From IMG/VR virus record IMGVR_UViG_3300005549_000030, positions 1 to 24,362 of that record: a stretch of DNA of 24,362 nt; one strand, written 5' to 3'. The notes below the pieces were generated by a model, which made no database searches, was not told where the DNA came from, and was given only the letters and a program-made list of their open reading frames with translations. How positions within the stretch are numbered: the stretch's first letter is position 1; each line of letters opens with the position of its first letter. Below are positions 13,638 to 21,813 of this stretch, piece by piece. Origin of the DNA: a virus. The translations under genes were made by a program, and so were the position numbers.

Positions 13638-16196
13638 GTGCCGCGCAAAGTCGAACCGCTTGACGGAGGTTTGGTAACCGACCGCGACCCGGCGCAGTTG
13701 AAGCCGGGGCAGTTGTCGGCGATGCGGAACTTCGTCTATCGCAATGGCTCGACGAGTCTTTTGCCTGCAGCTGGTAGGGCTGCATGGGGGACTGTGAATG
13801 CGACGGCGACTGCGGTACGGGGCATACGTGATATCCAGTTCGACAACGGCAATCACTACCTGATTGCCATGGCGGGTACCAAGTACCGCCGCGCCCCGGT
13901 GTCGACATCTACCCAGACCTTCACCGACCTTGCCACCATCGCCTCGGTGGGGAGCGCTCAGACGCTGGAAGCGGTGCAGTACCGGAACCGCTTCTTCCTC
14001 CTGAATGGGGCCACGGCTGACAGTTCGGCCATCAACACCAACACAGTGGTCTATCTCTCAGCGACTGCGGCTGCAGCGACGCCTCTGACTCGCCAGCATG
14101 GGATGTTGCCGGTCAACTCTGCTCCCAATGTCGTCACTGCTGGTGGTGGGGCGTTCTCGCAGAGTGTCACCGGGTACTACGAGTACTGGACAACTGAAGC
14201 CTCACGGTTCAAGCAGGATGATGCGGACACGATTCTCGAGTCTGCCTACTCGTCGGACAACGGTACGACGACGGTGTTTGTCTCCGCGACCAGCATCGTG
14301 CCGACCATCCAGCTGCCGACGATCCAGAATGTCGGGTTCGCTACCCACTGGCGCATCTATCGGAGCCCGGTCAAGGCCAAAGCTACAGACAAGAAGTTCC
14401 CAGTAGGGTTCATGATCGCTGAGGTCGGGACCGGAGCGTCTGCCCACGCTGACACGACTGCTGTGGCTTCAGCGTCTGGACTCCCGGCATCGTTCAACAG
14501 CACCGGGTTCTACTTCGGGTTCGCCAGCGCATCGAGCATGGCGGCGGATGACGGTGTGTATGCCTCAGCCACCATCGGCGCCACGCAGGTTCTAACCCAG
14601 CAGGGTGCCTACAACTTCAACATCCCGGCTTTCAATGGCAACGTGCAGGGCATCGTTGTGGAGATACAGGGCTACGTCAGCGCAGGCTCTGCCCCGGTAC
14701 CGGTGACGGTATCTCTGGGCAAGCGGCGCACGAGTGACGGGCACTTCCTGCAGACGGTGCGGGAGCGGCAGACTGTCGACATCGCGGCTTCCAAGTCAGG
14801 GCTCATCACCAGCACGAACTCCGGAGCACCGACCACGTTGACGTTGGGATCGTCCACAGACCGCTGGATACCGAGCAACATCGGCGGGTTCGTGGATACG
14901 GACTTCGACACCACGGTCATGGTCGTGGTGAGTGTCTCCAAGGCCAACGTCTCCATCGGCATCGACTACGTCAAGGTCACGGCGTACTACGGTGCCAGCA
15001 ACGATTCGACGGTGCAGTTCCCGACCATCGTCTACAACTTCGGCGACATCACGAGTCAGGTGGCGAAGAACTTCCCACCGCCTTCAGCCAACACGGGGGA
15101 CGTGTTCCAGGACTCGTTGGTCCTGAATGACATGTCCAACCGGGCCATGGTGCGCTACTCGTTCCCCGGAGAGCCCGAGTCTTTCCCCCCGACCTACTTC
15201 ATCGACTTCGAGACCCGGGATAACGACCAGGTCACCCATATCAGGACGGTGAACAACCGGCTCATCATCGGGCTCGACCACTCGGTGTGGAGGCTCAACT
15301 ACCTGCCCAGTGAGCGGGATTCGACGTTCGACCGTGGCCGTGCGGTGGAACTCATCTCCCGGAGCTTCGGCATCTACAACCCGATGTGCGCCTGTACGCT
15401 GACCATCGATGGCGAGTCGGAGCTGCTGGCGTTCGTCTCGCACAAGGGCATCCACACCACGGATGGCTTCAACTTCATCACCCGATCTCGGAACCAGACG
15501 TGGCGCAACTTCATTCCCAGCATTGGTAATAGCTCCTACCCCATTGCGCTCTTGAACGATCCGGAGAACCGGGTGCTGAGGTTCTACTACCGGAACGACA
15601 ATGACCCGGTATATCCGAGCGACAGCTTCCTCTGCCTGCACATTTCCTACGACCGTGAGGACATTGGTCCTGATGGTAGCTTCAAGTTCTCTGGTCCTGT
15701 CCACATGCGGAACTCGGACGGGGTCGGTAACTATGGCAGTTTAGAGTCAGTGGCTGCGGTTCCACATACCACGGGAACGACTTTGTTCTATCTGGGCTAT
15801 GGCGGTACCGATTCCGGCGTCGGGGGGGGCAAGGTCTACAGGGATGGTCAGTCAAGCACGATTCCATCGGATTACGCCAACTCGACCTTCACCACGCGAC
15901 GCATGTATATGGCGGGCTTGAGCGGTGAGTGGGAGTTGGACGACATGTACGCCTACTGTGGGTCTACAGCGGGCTATCCACTGGCCACGTACACGTTCCA
16001 GAACCTGAAGACCAACAGCACCGAGATCTCGGGGCCGAGCAAGACCTTCTCGGGTACCTCTAACTTCCATCGCGTCAGTCCGCGGATGATGTGCGAAGGA
16101 CTTCGCATCGTAGTCGAGGCAACGGGGACGAACTACAGCTACGAGTACCTCGTGCTCGGGAGCAAGAACTTCGGCCTGGAAGATAGCGGCAAATGA
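13638..16196 (+). CDS. Tail nozzle-like / tail tubular protein (beta-propeller type)
   Basis: 852 residues. The GTG at 13638 is preferred because GGGAG lies 6 bases upstream. The N-terminus (RKVEPLDGGLVTDRDP, then SAMRNFVYRNGS) resembles nozzle and tail-tip proteins of short-tailed phages, which start with a strand that lists and orders ring subunits. The body is beta-rich, with Gly/Ser/Thr repeats. The second half, from about 510, has recurrent blades such as VTHIRTVNNRLIIGLDHSVWRL, SELLAFVSHKGIHTT and TLFYLGYGG, as in a propeller. An inserted beta-sandwich-like region at about 280-470 may be a receptor- or glycan-binding module. It forms the tube end below the adaptor. The family name is inferred from order and fold pattern. 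It ends ATGA into the fibre gene. Confidence 0.6.
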   Translation: MPRKVEPLDGGLVTDRDPAQLKPGQLSAMRNFVYRNGSTSLLPAAGRAAWGTVNATATAVRGIRDIQFDNGNHYLIAMAGTKYRRAPVSTSTQTFTDLATIASVGSAQTLEAVQYRNRFFLLNGATADSSAINTNTVVYLSATAAAATPLTRQHGMLPVNSAPNVVTAGGGAFSQSVTGYYEYWTTEASRFKQDDADTILESAYSSDNGTTTVFVSATSIVPTIQLPTIQNVGFATHWRIYRSPVKAKATDKKFPVGFMIAEVGTGASAHADTTAVASASGLPASFNSTGFYFGFASASSMAADDGVYASATIGATQVLTQQGAYNFNIPAFNGNVQGIVVEIQGYVSAGSAPVPVTVSLGKRRTSDGHFLQTVRERQTVDIAASKSGLITSTNSGAPTTLTLGSSTDRWIPSNIGGFVDTDFDTTVMVVVSVSKANVSIGIDYVKVTAYYGASNDSTVQFPTIVYNFGDITSQVAKNFPPPSANTGDVFQDSLVLNDMSNRAMVRYSFPGEPESFPPTYFIDFETRDNDQVTHIRTVNNRLIIGLDHSVWRLNYLPSERDSTFDRGRAVELISRSFGIYNPMCACTLTIDGESELLAFVSHKGIHTTDGFNFITRSRNQTWRNFIPSIGNSSYPIALLNDPENRVLRFYYRNDNDPVYPSDSFLCLHISYDREDIGPDGSFKFSGPVHMRNSDGVGNYGSLESVAAVPHTTGTTLFYLGYGGTDSGVGGGKVYRDGQSSTIPSDYANSTFTTRRMYMAGLSGEWELDDMYAYCGSTAGYPLATYTFQNLKTNSTEISGPSKTFSGTSNFHRVSPRMMCEGLRIVVEATGTNYSYEYLVLGSKNFGLEDSGK

Positions 16197-17425
16197 GAGA
16201 CTTCACGGGCATCCCCTACGCCAGCATCCCGCCGCCCAATGCGCCGGACTTCTCGTCACGCTTAAGAAATGCCTTGGGTGTCTTGGATGCGTGGGCGAGG
16301 GACGCTTCGCAGGCCGTGGCGTTGATCCAAAGGGGTCAGATTCCGCAGGGTCAGGGCGTGACGCTGGGCTCCAGTAGTCTGACTACGGAAGAAAATGCTT
16401 TCTTGCGTACTGGGGACGGGTTCGTTGACCTGACCACGGACCAGACGATAAACGGTGTGAAGGATTTCGAGACCCAAGTGGTTATCGGGATTTCCTCTGC
16501 TGCGACATTGGATGTTGGTGATTTTCTGGCCCCTGATGGCATCAGGACGGTGTTCGCTGCTGCCAGTGCTGGAGTCGCGGACATCAGTCAGTGGGTAGGA
16601 AGTTCGGGGACGTTGGTGGCTAGCGTGAGTCCAACGGGTCTTTTCACGGCTGACTCGGTATACCTGCCGAATGGTGGCACGCTCGGGGCAAACGTCTTTG
16701 ACGCGGACGCCATTCACAACCAGCTCTACATCAAAGAGACGGGCAGCGGGAACATCGGCACGATCACCTGGCCGGGTCTTGGATCGGGTGCAAGCATCAC
16801 ATTGCCGGTGACGGGAACCATTCTGACCAGTCTTAACACCGTTAATGTGGCTGCAAAGACGTTGTTGAATGACACAAACATCCGCTGCGATACGGGAAGC
16901 GGGGTCACGTTCAAGGACAACACCTCGACTACGAAGCAGATGCGCTTTGACCTCTCGGGGATCACCGCTGGCACCACCCGGGCGCAGAAGTTCCAAGACA
17001 CCGCGGGGTCGGTGGTCCTGGTGGGCAATGCAACTTCAGCCTCGGGAGTTCTTGGGACCATCGCCCTGACCGCCCAGACCGGCAGTCTTGGTGCCCAGAC
17101 CATGCTCACGGGCAATGCCTCGAGCGCGGGGCTCTACCGGCTGGCGTTCTACATGAAGACCACGACGGCGGGGGATCCCGGGGACACGGTCAAGGCGACT
17201 CTGTCATGGAATGACGGCTCGGCCCAGTCGATGGACGTACCGATGCTAAACGCCACCGCCATCGTCAACAACCTGGACGCTGGGACCCTGAATGCCTTCG
17301 TTCAGGGGTCGGTGGTGGTCAAGGCCGCTGCTAGCCAGAACATAACCTTTACAACCACCTTGACATCCCCCGGAGCGGGAACCCCGGCCTATTTGATTGA
17401 CTGCCGGATCGAGGCTTTGGGTTAG
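16193..17425 (+). CDS. Tail fibre / receptor-binding-type protein
   Basis: 410 residues. The N-terminal 50 residues include a helix (RLRNALGVLDAWARDAS) that would bind the nozzle. Then comes a fibre-type repeat, TDQTINGVKDF (about 80-90), a motif common in tail fibres. A beta-rich shaft follows with SITLPVTGTIL and QMRFDLSGITAGTTRAQ elements. The C-terminal domain (about 285-410) has a GLYRLAFYMKTTTAG strand order that looks like a separate tip or sugar-binding module. Hand counts give 32, 30 and 33 G+C per 60 in 16381-16560, against 38 in 17101-17160. The gene therefore looks mosaic, with a replaced shaft. No chaperone or lyase active site is seen. Confidence 0.7.
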   Translation: MRDFTGIPYASIPPPNAPDFSSRLRNALGVLDAWARDASQAVALIQRGQIPQGQGVTLGSSSLTTEENAFLRTGDGFVDLTTDQTINGVKDFETQVVIGISSAATLDVGDFLAPDGIRTVFAAASAGVADISQWVGSSGTLVASVSPTGLFTADSVYLPNGGTLGANVFDADAIHNQLYIKETGSGNIGTITWPGLGSGASITLPVTGTILTSLNTVNVAAKTLLNDTNIRCDTGSGVTFKDNTSTTKQMRFDLSGITAGTTRAQKFQDTAGSVVLVGNATSASGVLGTIALTAQTGSLGAQTMLTGNASSAGLYRLAFYMKTTTAGDPGDTVKATLSWNDGSAQSMDVPMLNATAIVNNLDAGTLNAFVQGSVVVKAAASQNITFTTTLTSPGAGTPAYLIDCRIEALG

Positions 17426-17436
17426 AGTAGCGGTCC

Positions 17437-17444
17437 AAGGAGGG
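17437..17444 (+). promoter_or_regulatory. Strong ribosome binding site before the first ejection-type gene
   Basis: AAGGAGGG stands 4 bases before ATG 17449, in the 23-base gap after the fibre gene. It is one of the few spots in the late operon where translation restarts without overlap. Confidence 0.7.
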
Positions 17445-17448
17445 TCAG

Positions 17449-18078
17449 ATGGCTTACGGATTGCCTGCTGTGAATAGTGGCTTGGTTTCAGCCGGGGGTG
17501 GCGGCGCTGCCTTGGCAGGCGCGGCCGCCATCCCCGGGCTGAATGCCCTCCTGCTGCCCCTGCTGCTCTCCTTCGGCCCCTCGGTGCTCCAGCACCTGTT
17601 CGGGGACCCGAAGCAGAAGCTCCGTCAGCAGATCGAAGCCCTCCTGAGCCCCAAGAACATCGCGGGGACCACGAACTCCCTCTACCAGAACATCTTGGGG
17701 TCCCCGGCCTACTCATCGGCTCTGGGCAACATCGCCACGGGGGCGAACCAGACGGCCAACACGGTGCAGCAGAACCTGGCGGCCAGAGGCTTGGGCACGA
17801 CGGGAACGGGGGCTGTGCTCTCAGGGTTGACCCCCAGTCTCGTCGGGAGCCAGCAATCGGCTCTCCACGCCGGGGCCTATGAGATGGCCCACAAGACGGC
17901 ATTGGACCAGATCCAGGCTCGCATCGCAGCCCTGACCGGGACCTCTGGACCTTCGGCGAGCCAGCAGATGTTCTCTGGGGGACTCGAGGCGTTCGGGCCG
18001 TACCTAGAGCAGTATCTCCGGTCTCGGTTCCCGCAGATGGGGCTTTCCACGACTCCCACCGGGACGACGGTTCACTGA
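17449..18078 (+). CDS. Putative internal virion / ejection protein with hydrophobic segment
   Basis: 209 residues. A Gly/Ala/Leu-rich hydrophobic stretch at about 14-50 (with NALLLPLLLSFGP) could insert in a membrane. An amphipathic part with many Gln and Ala follows (QQNLAARGLG, then helices around ALHAGAYEMAHKTALDQIQ). There is no signal peptide cleavage pattern and no enzyme motif. Small hydrophobic and Gln/Ala-rich proteins after the tail genes of short-tailed phages are commonly internal virion proteins ejected with DNA to form a channel across the envelope. That role is inferred from composition, from position and from the two larger proteins that follow. The last base overlaps the next ATG (TGATG). 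Confidence 0.5.
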   Translation: MAYGLPAVNSGLVSAGGGGAALAGAAAIPGLNALLLPLLLSFGPSVLQHLFGDPKQKLRQQIEALLSPKNIAGTTNSLYQNILGSPAYSSALGNIATGANQTANTVQQNLAARGLGTTGTGAVLSGLTPSLVGSQQSALHAGAYEMAHKTALDQIQARIAALTGTSGPSASQQMFSGGLEAFGPYLEQYLRSRFPQMGLSTTPTGTTVH

Positions 18079-19232
18079 TGCCTCTACCCATCGATCCTGC
18101 CTCTCTCGCGTCACTGGCGAGCCTTCAGGGGACCCTGTCCTCAGGGGACATCCTGTCTCTGTCCGAAGCCCTGAACCAGCGGGCGATGGCGGAGGCCCAG
18201 AGACGGACCGCTCAGGCGACTCAGGAGGCTTCCCAGGCTGGGCAGGCGTTCCAGCAGGCGGCAGCCGCTCCGGTCCAGACCCCGGACGCTCTGGCATCGA
18301 TGCTGCCGCTCCTGACGGGAAACATCGCCTCGGTGATCGCTCAGGACCCGAGTTTCGCCAAGCGCGGGGCGGAGGAAGTGGGCAAGCGTCGTGAAGACCT
18401 GGCGCGGACCAGGTCCGACAACCTCATCGCCTTGAAGGACAACTACGACAAGAAGGCGCTGTTGGCGGCGCATCTCGGGGACAACGAGACCGAGATGGAC
18501 ATGCGGCAGAGGTCAGAGCAGTTGTCCAAGACGCTCGAAGTGCTGCTGCAGGGTGAGCATGAGCGGTCGGCCAAGGAGAACATCGGGCTCCAGCACCAGA
18601 ACCGGATGGCGGAGATCGCGGCTCAAGGGTCTCAGGAGCGGACCACGAACGCTGCCAAGCCTGCACCCCGAGTGCCGCTAGAAGACCAGCCGGTGGACTT
18701 CAACAAGTTCGTCAAGACGTCTTATGGCGGCAGGAAATATCTGGCTATTGGTGACATGACAGGCAACGTCGCCAACAAGCTACGGATTCAGGCTGCTGAC
18801 GCTGGTGTCATCGCTCCAGACAAGGCCAGTCAGGCTGGTGTGACTGACGTTGCTCGAGCGCAGTTGGACTTGGACAAGCTGGAGAAGGACGTTCTGCCTC
18901 TGGTCCCTCGGGACCCGCAGGGCCGTATCCTCGGGGCGTTCAACCGCAAGATCAGCACGCTTGCCCAGACTGACCCAGCTCGTGCTGCTTACAGGGTCTG
19001 GGCTGATGCAGCCATCCCGGTGCTTCGCGCAACGGCGGGCAGCAAGAACCTCCGCATCACTCAGGAGCAGGTGAAACTGGCCATTTCCAACATTCCGAAG
19101 CAGGACGACACCTGGTCCACGGTGGAGAAGAAGCTGGCAGTTCTGCGGACGTTGCTCGGCAACGCCGAGTCTTCATTGCTTGACGTGAACCTGAGCCCGG
19201 GTGCCGCCAAAGACCCGCTGGGGATCCTCTGA
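18078..19232 (+). CDS. Putative ejection protein, helical Ala/Gln-rich
   Basis: 384 residues. The first 75 are very rich in Ala, Gln, Ser and Leu. Then a long charged helical region (about 100-190) with KRREDLARTRSDNLIALKD and a coiled-coil-like QRSEQLSKTLEVLLQ follows. The C-terminal half (about 210-384) looks globular, with RAAYRVWADAAIPVLR and a WSTVEKKLAVLRTLLG helix. No enzyme motif is visible. It lies between two other ejection-type genes with 1-base overlaps on both sides, so the three are likely made together in fixed amounts and packed inside the head. Function is inferred from this arrangement. Confidence 0.52.
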   Translation: MPLPIDPASLASLASLQGTLSSGDILSLSEALNQRAMAEAQRRTAQATQEASQAGQAFQQAAAAPVQTPDALASMLPLLTGNIASVIAQDPSFAKRGAEEVGKRREDLARTRSDNLIALKDNYDKKALLAAHLGDNETEMDMRQRSEQLSKTLEVLLQGEHERSAKENIGLQHQNRMAEIAAQGSQERTTNAAKPAPRVPLEDQPVDFNKFVKTSYGGRKYLAIGDMTGNVANKLRIQAADAGVIAPDKASQAGVTDVARAQLDLDKLEKDVLPLVPRDPQGRILGAFNRKISTLAQTDPARAAYRVWADAAIPVLRATAGSKNLRITQEQVKLAISNIPKQDDTWSTVEKKLAVLRTLLGNAESSLLDVNLSPGAAKDPLGIL

Positions 19233-20662
19233 TGGCGACCCTGAACGACTTGGGCAAGAAGGTGAAGGCCAAGTACCCCGGCCAATACGAGGGTCTATCG
19301 GACCTTGAAGTGGGCCGCAGGGTACGGGCCAAGTACCCCGACGCCTACACGGACTTCGGTGGCGCTGACACGTCACGGGTCATGGTCAGCGCCCATGAGC
19401 GGGGGAAGCCACAGCGCAAGCCCCAGCCGGGGGAGACGACACCGCTCTCCGGCTATCAGAGGGCGACCAATGCCATTCCCTACGTCACTGGGGGCATCGG
19501 CAGCTTCGCTGGCGGTGGACCCGGAGCAATCATCGGTGGGGCTCTGGGAGTGCCGGGAGGCCCTGCAGGAATCGCTGCAGGGGCTGCCACGGGACGACGC
19601 ATTGGTAGCGCTGTAGGCGCTGACTTCGCTGGCCAGGGTGGCGAGGCCCTCCGGCAGCTGCTGACAGAGATCCCGGCTCTGGCCACGGGCGGGGTGCCGG
19701 CCTACGAGGCCGCTGGGGGTCCTGCCAGCCCCAGCGAAGCCTACCAGCGCATCGCTGACGTCGGGGCGGAGCAGGCCAAGCTCGATGCCTTCGGACAGGT
19801 TCTGGGCACTGGGGCCAAGTATCTGGGCAAGGGAGCGATGACTCTTGCTGCTCGGGTCAACCCGGAAGTAGCGCAGACCCTCATCGACAACGGCATCCAG
19901 CTGAGCAACTGGGGCAAGCGGAAGATCATGACCCTCATCGGCCAGTCTGCGACCAAACTGCGGGGCATGGTCGCTGGCGCCGGACTCGGGCGCACCCTGA
20001 ACGCTGACCGTGTTGCCGGCGAAATCGAGAAACGGACTCTGGCTGACATGGGCAAGAGCAGCACGGGAACTGGCGAGGCAGCCAAGAAAACGCTGGCCGC
20101 GTTGAAGGCTGACTTCCTTGGCCATGAGGAAGTCGCTCCCACCGGCAAGATTTCATTCGAAACCGCTCACAAGTTCGCCCAGTCGGCTGGGCAAGAGACG
20201 GCTCCGAAATACGTGAGGATGGCGGACGGGCAGCTCGCTGAGTTGCCCACCGACCCCGTTCGACGTCTGTGGAAGAACAATGAGAATGCTGTCTTCCAAG
20301 AAACCTTGGGGCACCCAGCGGCCGTGGGGCCGGACTATGTTGCAAGGAACGCCCAGACATCGAAGCTGATCGCAGCGAAGAATGCGATGTGGCCCAAAGT
20401 GGACGAGATGGGCTCTGGAGCCGAGGTGGTGCGCCGTGGCATCCCACTGGCCACCACTCTTGGAGGGGCTGCGGCAGGGGAGGAAGTCGGCAGGCGCTAC
20501 CACACTCCGGGCGGTGCCATCGGTGGCGCAGCATTGGGAGCCCTACTCGGGAGTCCAGCGGGGATGTCCACGCTGGCGCTGATCCTCTCCAATCCGGCGC
20601 TCTATGCCGCGCTGCGGGCGGGTCCGCAGGTCACGGGTGGGATGCTTTCGGCCCACGAATGA
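19232..20662 (+). CDS. Putative ejection / membrane-channel protein with KAKYPG repeat and glycine zippers
   Basis: 476 residues. The N-terminus holds two copies of a 20-residue unit, KAKYPGQY and RAKYPDAY, joined by SDLEVGRRV; the DNA repeats 14 bases exactly (19267-19280 and 19327-19340). I know this K-KYPG-Y pattern from N-termini of phage virion proteins. A glycine-zipper segment at about 84-125 (GGIGSFAGGGPGAIIGGALG) and another hydrophobic Gly/Ala region at about 401-463 could cross a membrane. Between them is a helical Lys/Ala-rich body. Together these suit a protein that enters the host envelope during DNA delivery. It ends ATGA into the endolysin gene. Confidence 0.6.
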   Translation: MATLNDLGKKVKAKYPGQYEGLSDLEVGRRVRAKYPDAYTDFGGADTSRVMVSAHERGKPQRKPQPGETTPLSGYQRATNAIPYVTGGIGSFAGGGPGAIIGGALGVPGGPAGIAAGAATGRRIGSAVGADFAGQGGEALRQLLTEIPALATGGVPAYEAAGGPASPSEAYQRIADVGAEQAKLDAFGQVLGTGAKYLGKGAMTLAARVNPEVAQTLIDNGIQLSNWGKRKIMTLIGQSATKLRGMVAGAGLGRTLNADRVAGEIEKRTLADMGKSSTGTGEAAKKTLAALKADFLGHEEVAPTGKISFETAHKFAQSAGQETAPKYVRMADGQLAELPTDPVRRLWKNNENAVFQETLGHPAAVGPDYVARNAQTSKLIAAKNAMWPKVDEMGSGAEVVRRGIPLATTLGGAAAGEEVGRRYHTPGGAIGGAALGALLGSPAGMSTLALILSNPALYAALRAGPQVTGGMLSAHE

Positions 20663-21186
20663 TCGACCGCTCGAACCGGTTGACACCCAACTTCCGCTTG
20701 GGTGAACTCATCCCCAAGGACTGCACCGAGGTCCCACCGTGGATCTTGGGGGAACTGTCGGACCTCTGTGCAGAACTACTGGAACCCATCCGTCTCCGCT
20801 ACGGCCCCTTGGTCATCCACGATGCCTATCGCACCCATGAACTGAACGACAGGGTGGGCGGTGTGACCAGTTCGGACCACTTGAATGGCAGGGCAGCAGA
20901 CTTCCACGTCACGGGGAACCTGGACCGGGCGTGGCAGGAGCAGACGGAAAGTGCTTTTCACTGGGCAAGAGAAAACCTTTCTGGGCGCTTCGGGCAGTTG
21001 ATCCTCGAGGACCACAGGAAGGCACTTGGGGACCAGGCGAAACTCTGGGTACACATCTCGCTACCTTCAGCGAAGCATCCGGGAACCAGCAGCGACTTGA
21101 ACGCGGTGTTGGTGTCCATGGAGCCCAAGCGGTACATGGTCTTCACGGAATGGACGGACCAGCAGCCCGTGACAGGGGTGGGATAG
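20659..21186 (+). CDS. Endolysin, peptidase M15 family
   Basis: 175 residues from ATG 20659, inside the ATGA overlap. The frame is open further upstream, but only as a shadow of the previous gene. The zinc-peptidase pattern is SSDHLNGRAADFH, where H74 and D81 are ligands, with H132 in LWVHIS as third ligand. The N-terminal helix-strand part (LTPNFRLGELI) and IHDAYRTHELN match Peptidase_M15_3 proteins, which cut D-Ala- or L-Ala-containing bonds of peptidoglycan cross-links. There is no signal peptide, so export needs a holin from the genes that follow. No cell-wall binding domain is present, as usual for phages of Gram-negative hosts. Confidence 0.85.
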   Translation: MIDRSNRLTPNFRLGELIPKDCTEVPPWILGELSDLCAELLEPIRLRYGPLVIHDAYRTHELNDRVGGVTSSDHLNGRAADFHVTGNLDRAWQEQTESAFHWARENLSGRFGQLILEDHRKALGDQAKLWVHISLPSAKHPGTSSDLNAVLVSMEPKRYMVFTEWTDQQPVTGVG

Positions 21187-21190
21187 GCCT

Positions 21191-21230
21191 TGGCCGTCTC
21201 GGTCGATGGTCCCCCAAGTCGACCGGGCCA
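21191..21230 (+). other. Long hairpin between endolysin and membrane-protein genes
   Basis: TGGCC (21191-21195) pairs with GGCCA (21226-21230), and CGGTCGA (21200-21206) pairs with TCGACCG (21219-21225). This gives a 12-bp stem with one 4-base bulge (21196-21199) and a 12-base loop, just ahead of the GGGGAGAG ribosome site at 21237-21244. No T-run follows. It could set relative expression of lysis genes or act as an RNase processing site. Confidence 0.45.
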
Positions 21231-21248
21231 TAGGTGGGGAGAGAGCTG

Positions 21249-21470
21249 GTGACCCAATGGTTACTGGACCCGAAAAGCATCGCCCTTATAGCTGGAGCGG
21301 CGGTGCAACTCATCATCACGGTGTGGCACTCTCGTCAGACGGCCGAAGTGGTGGAGGAACTGGTGACGTGGCGGCTGGAGGTGGTAAAGACCATGTCCGC
21401 CCTGGAGACCAAGGTCGACCAGTCCCAGGAGGAGATCCTCAGGCTTCGCAACCTGCTGGACAAAGCGTGA
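21249..21470 (+). CDS. Small membrane protein with coiled coil (lysis region)
   Basis: 73 residues from GTG 21249, chosen because GGGGAGAG precedes it; an in-frame GTG at 21234 lacks a site. One membrane segment (about 8-30, KSIALIAGAAVQLIITVW) is followed by a charged helix, likely a coiled coil (about 35-73, with ALETKVDQSQEEILRLRNLL). The topology resembles an inner-membrane spanin (Rz-like) or a regulator that touches the holin, but no matching Rz1 lipoprotein is seen. The GTGA overlap with the next gene suggests they work together. Confidence 0.6.
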   Translation: MTQWLLDPKSIALIAGAAVQLIITVWHSRQTAEVVEELVTWRLEVVKTMSALETKVDQSQEEILRLRNLLDKA

Positions 21471-21583
21471 TAACGCTCATCGCTCGGATGCGTGCGACCA
21501 ACAAGAAGGCGTTCTTCCTTGCGGTGGGCAATGTGTTCCTGTGGGTGTCGTTGATCGTGTTTCTAATGTTGTTCAAACGATAA
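21467..21583 (+). CDS. Very small one-span membrane protein
   Basis: 38 residues from a GTG overlapping the previous stop (GTGA). A basic N-terminus (ARMRATNKKA) is followed by a single membrane helix (about 17-36, LAVGNVFLWVSLIVFLMLF) and KR at the end, so it probably sits with the N-terminus inside. It may be a pinholin-like or antiholin component. It would be missed with a 60-residue cutoff. The coding call rests on coupling, hydrophobic pattern and position between two membrane-protein genes. Confidence 0.5.
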   Translation: MITLIARMRATNKKAFFLAVGNVFLWVSLIVFLMLFKR

Positions 21584-21593
21584 GGAGGTCGAT

Positions 21594-21803
21594 ATGCAGA
21601 CTGCACCACTTCTCGCATCTGAGACCTGGATCATCATCATCGCGGCATTGCTGGAGGCCTTGGTCCATACCGGCGTCATCCCCGCCACGGCTCAGACGGC
21701 CATCAATGCCGTGGTGGTGGCGTCGCTACCGGTCCTGTTCCAGACCATCTTCCGGAAGGTCAGGACCGGAGTCGCTCCGTTCACGCAGCCGACCCCCAAA
21801 TGA
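21594..21803 (+). CDS. Holin candidate, two membrane segments
   Basis: 69 residues with a strong AAGGAGG site before ATG 21594. Two hydrophobic helices, at about 10-28 (WIIIIAALLEALVH) and 33-53 (INAVVVASLPVLF), are joined by a short turn. The tail is basic (FRKVRTGV). This is class II holin topology, which would open the inner membrane so the M15 endolysin can reach peptidoglycan. Placement three genes after the endolysin supports this. Of the three small membrane proteins, this one best fits a holin. Confidence 0.65.
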   Translation: MQTAPLLASETWIIIIAALLEALVHTGVIPATAQTAINAVVVASLPVLFQTIFRKVRTGVAPFTQPTPK

Positions 21804-21813
21804 TGGAGGTGTC

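Noticed and set aside
13600-13908. Longer start for the antisense HNH protein
   Set aside because: The extra part lies inside the nozzle gene and is low-quality sequence; the HNH-type protein begins sensibly at 13599.
20389-20658. Longer start for the endolysin
   Set aside because: It is an out-of-frame shadow of the preceding ejection gene; ATG 20659 sits in an ATGA overlap.
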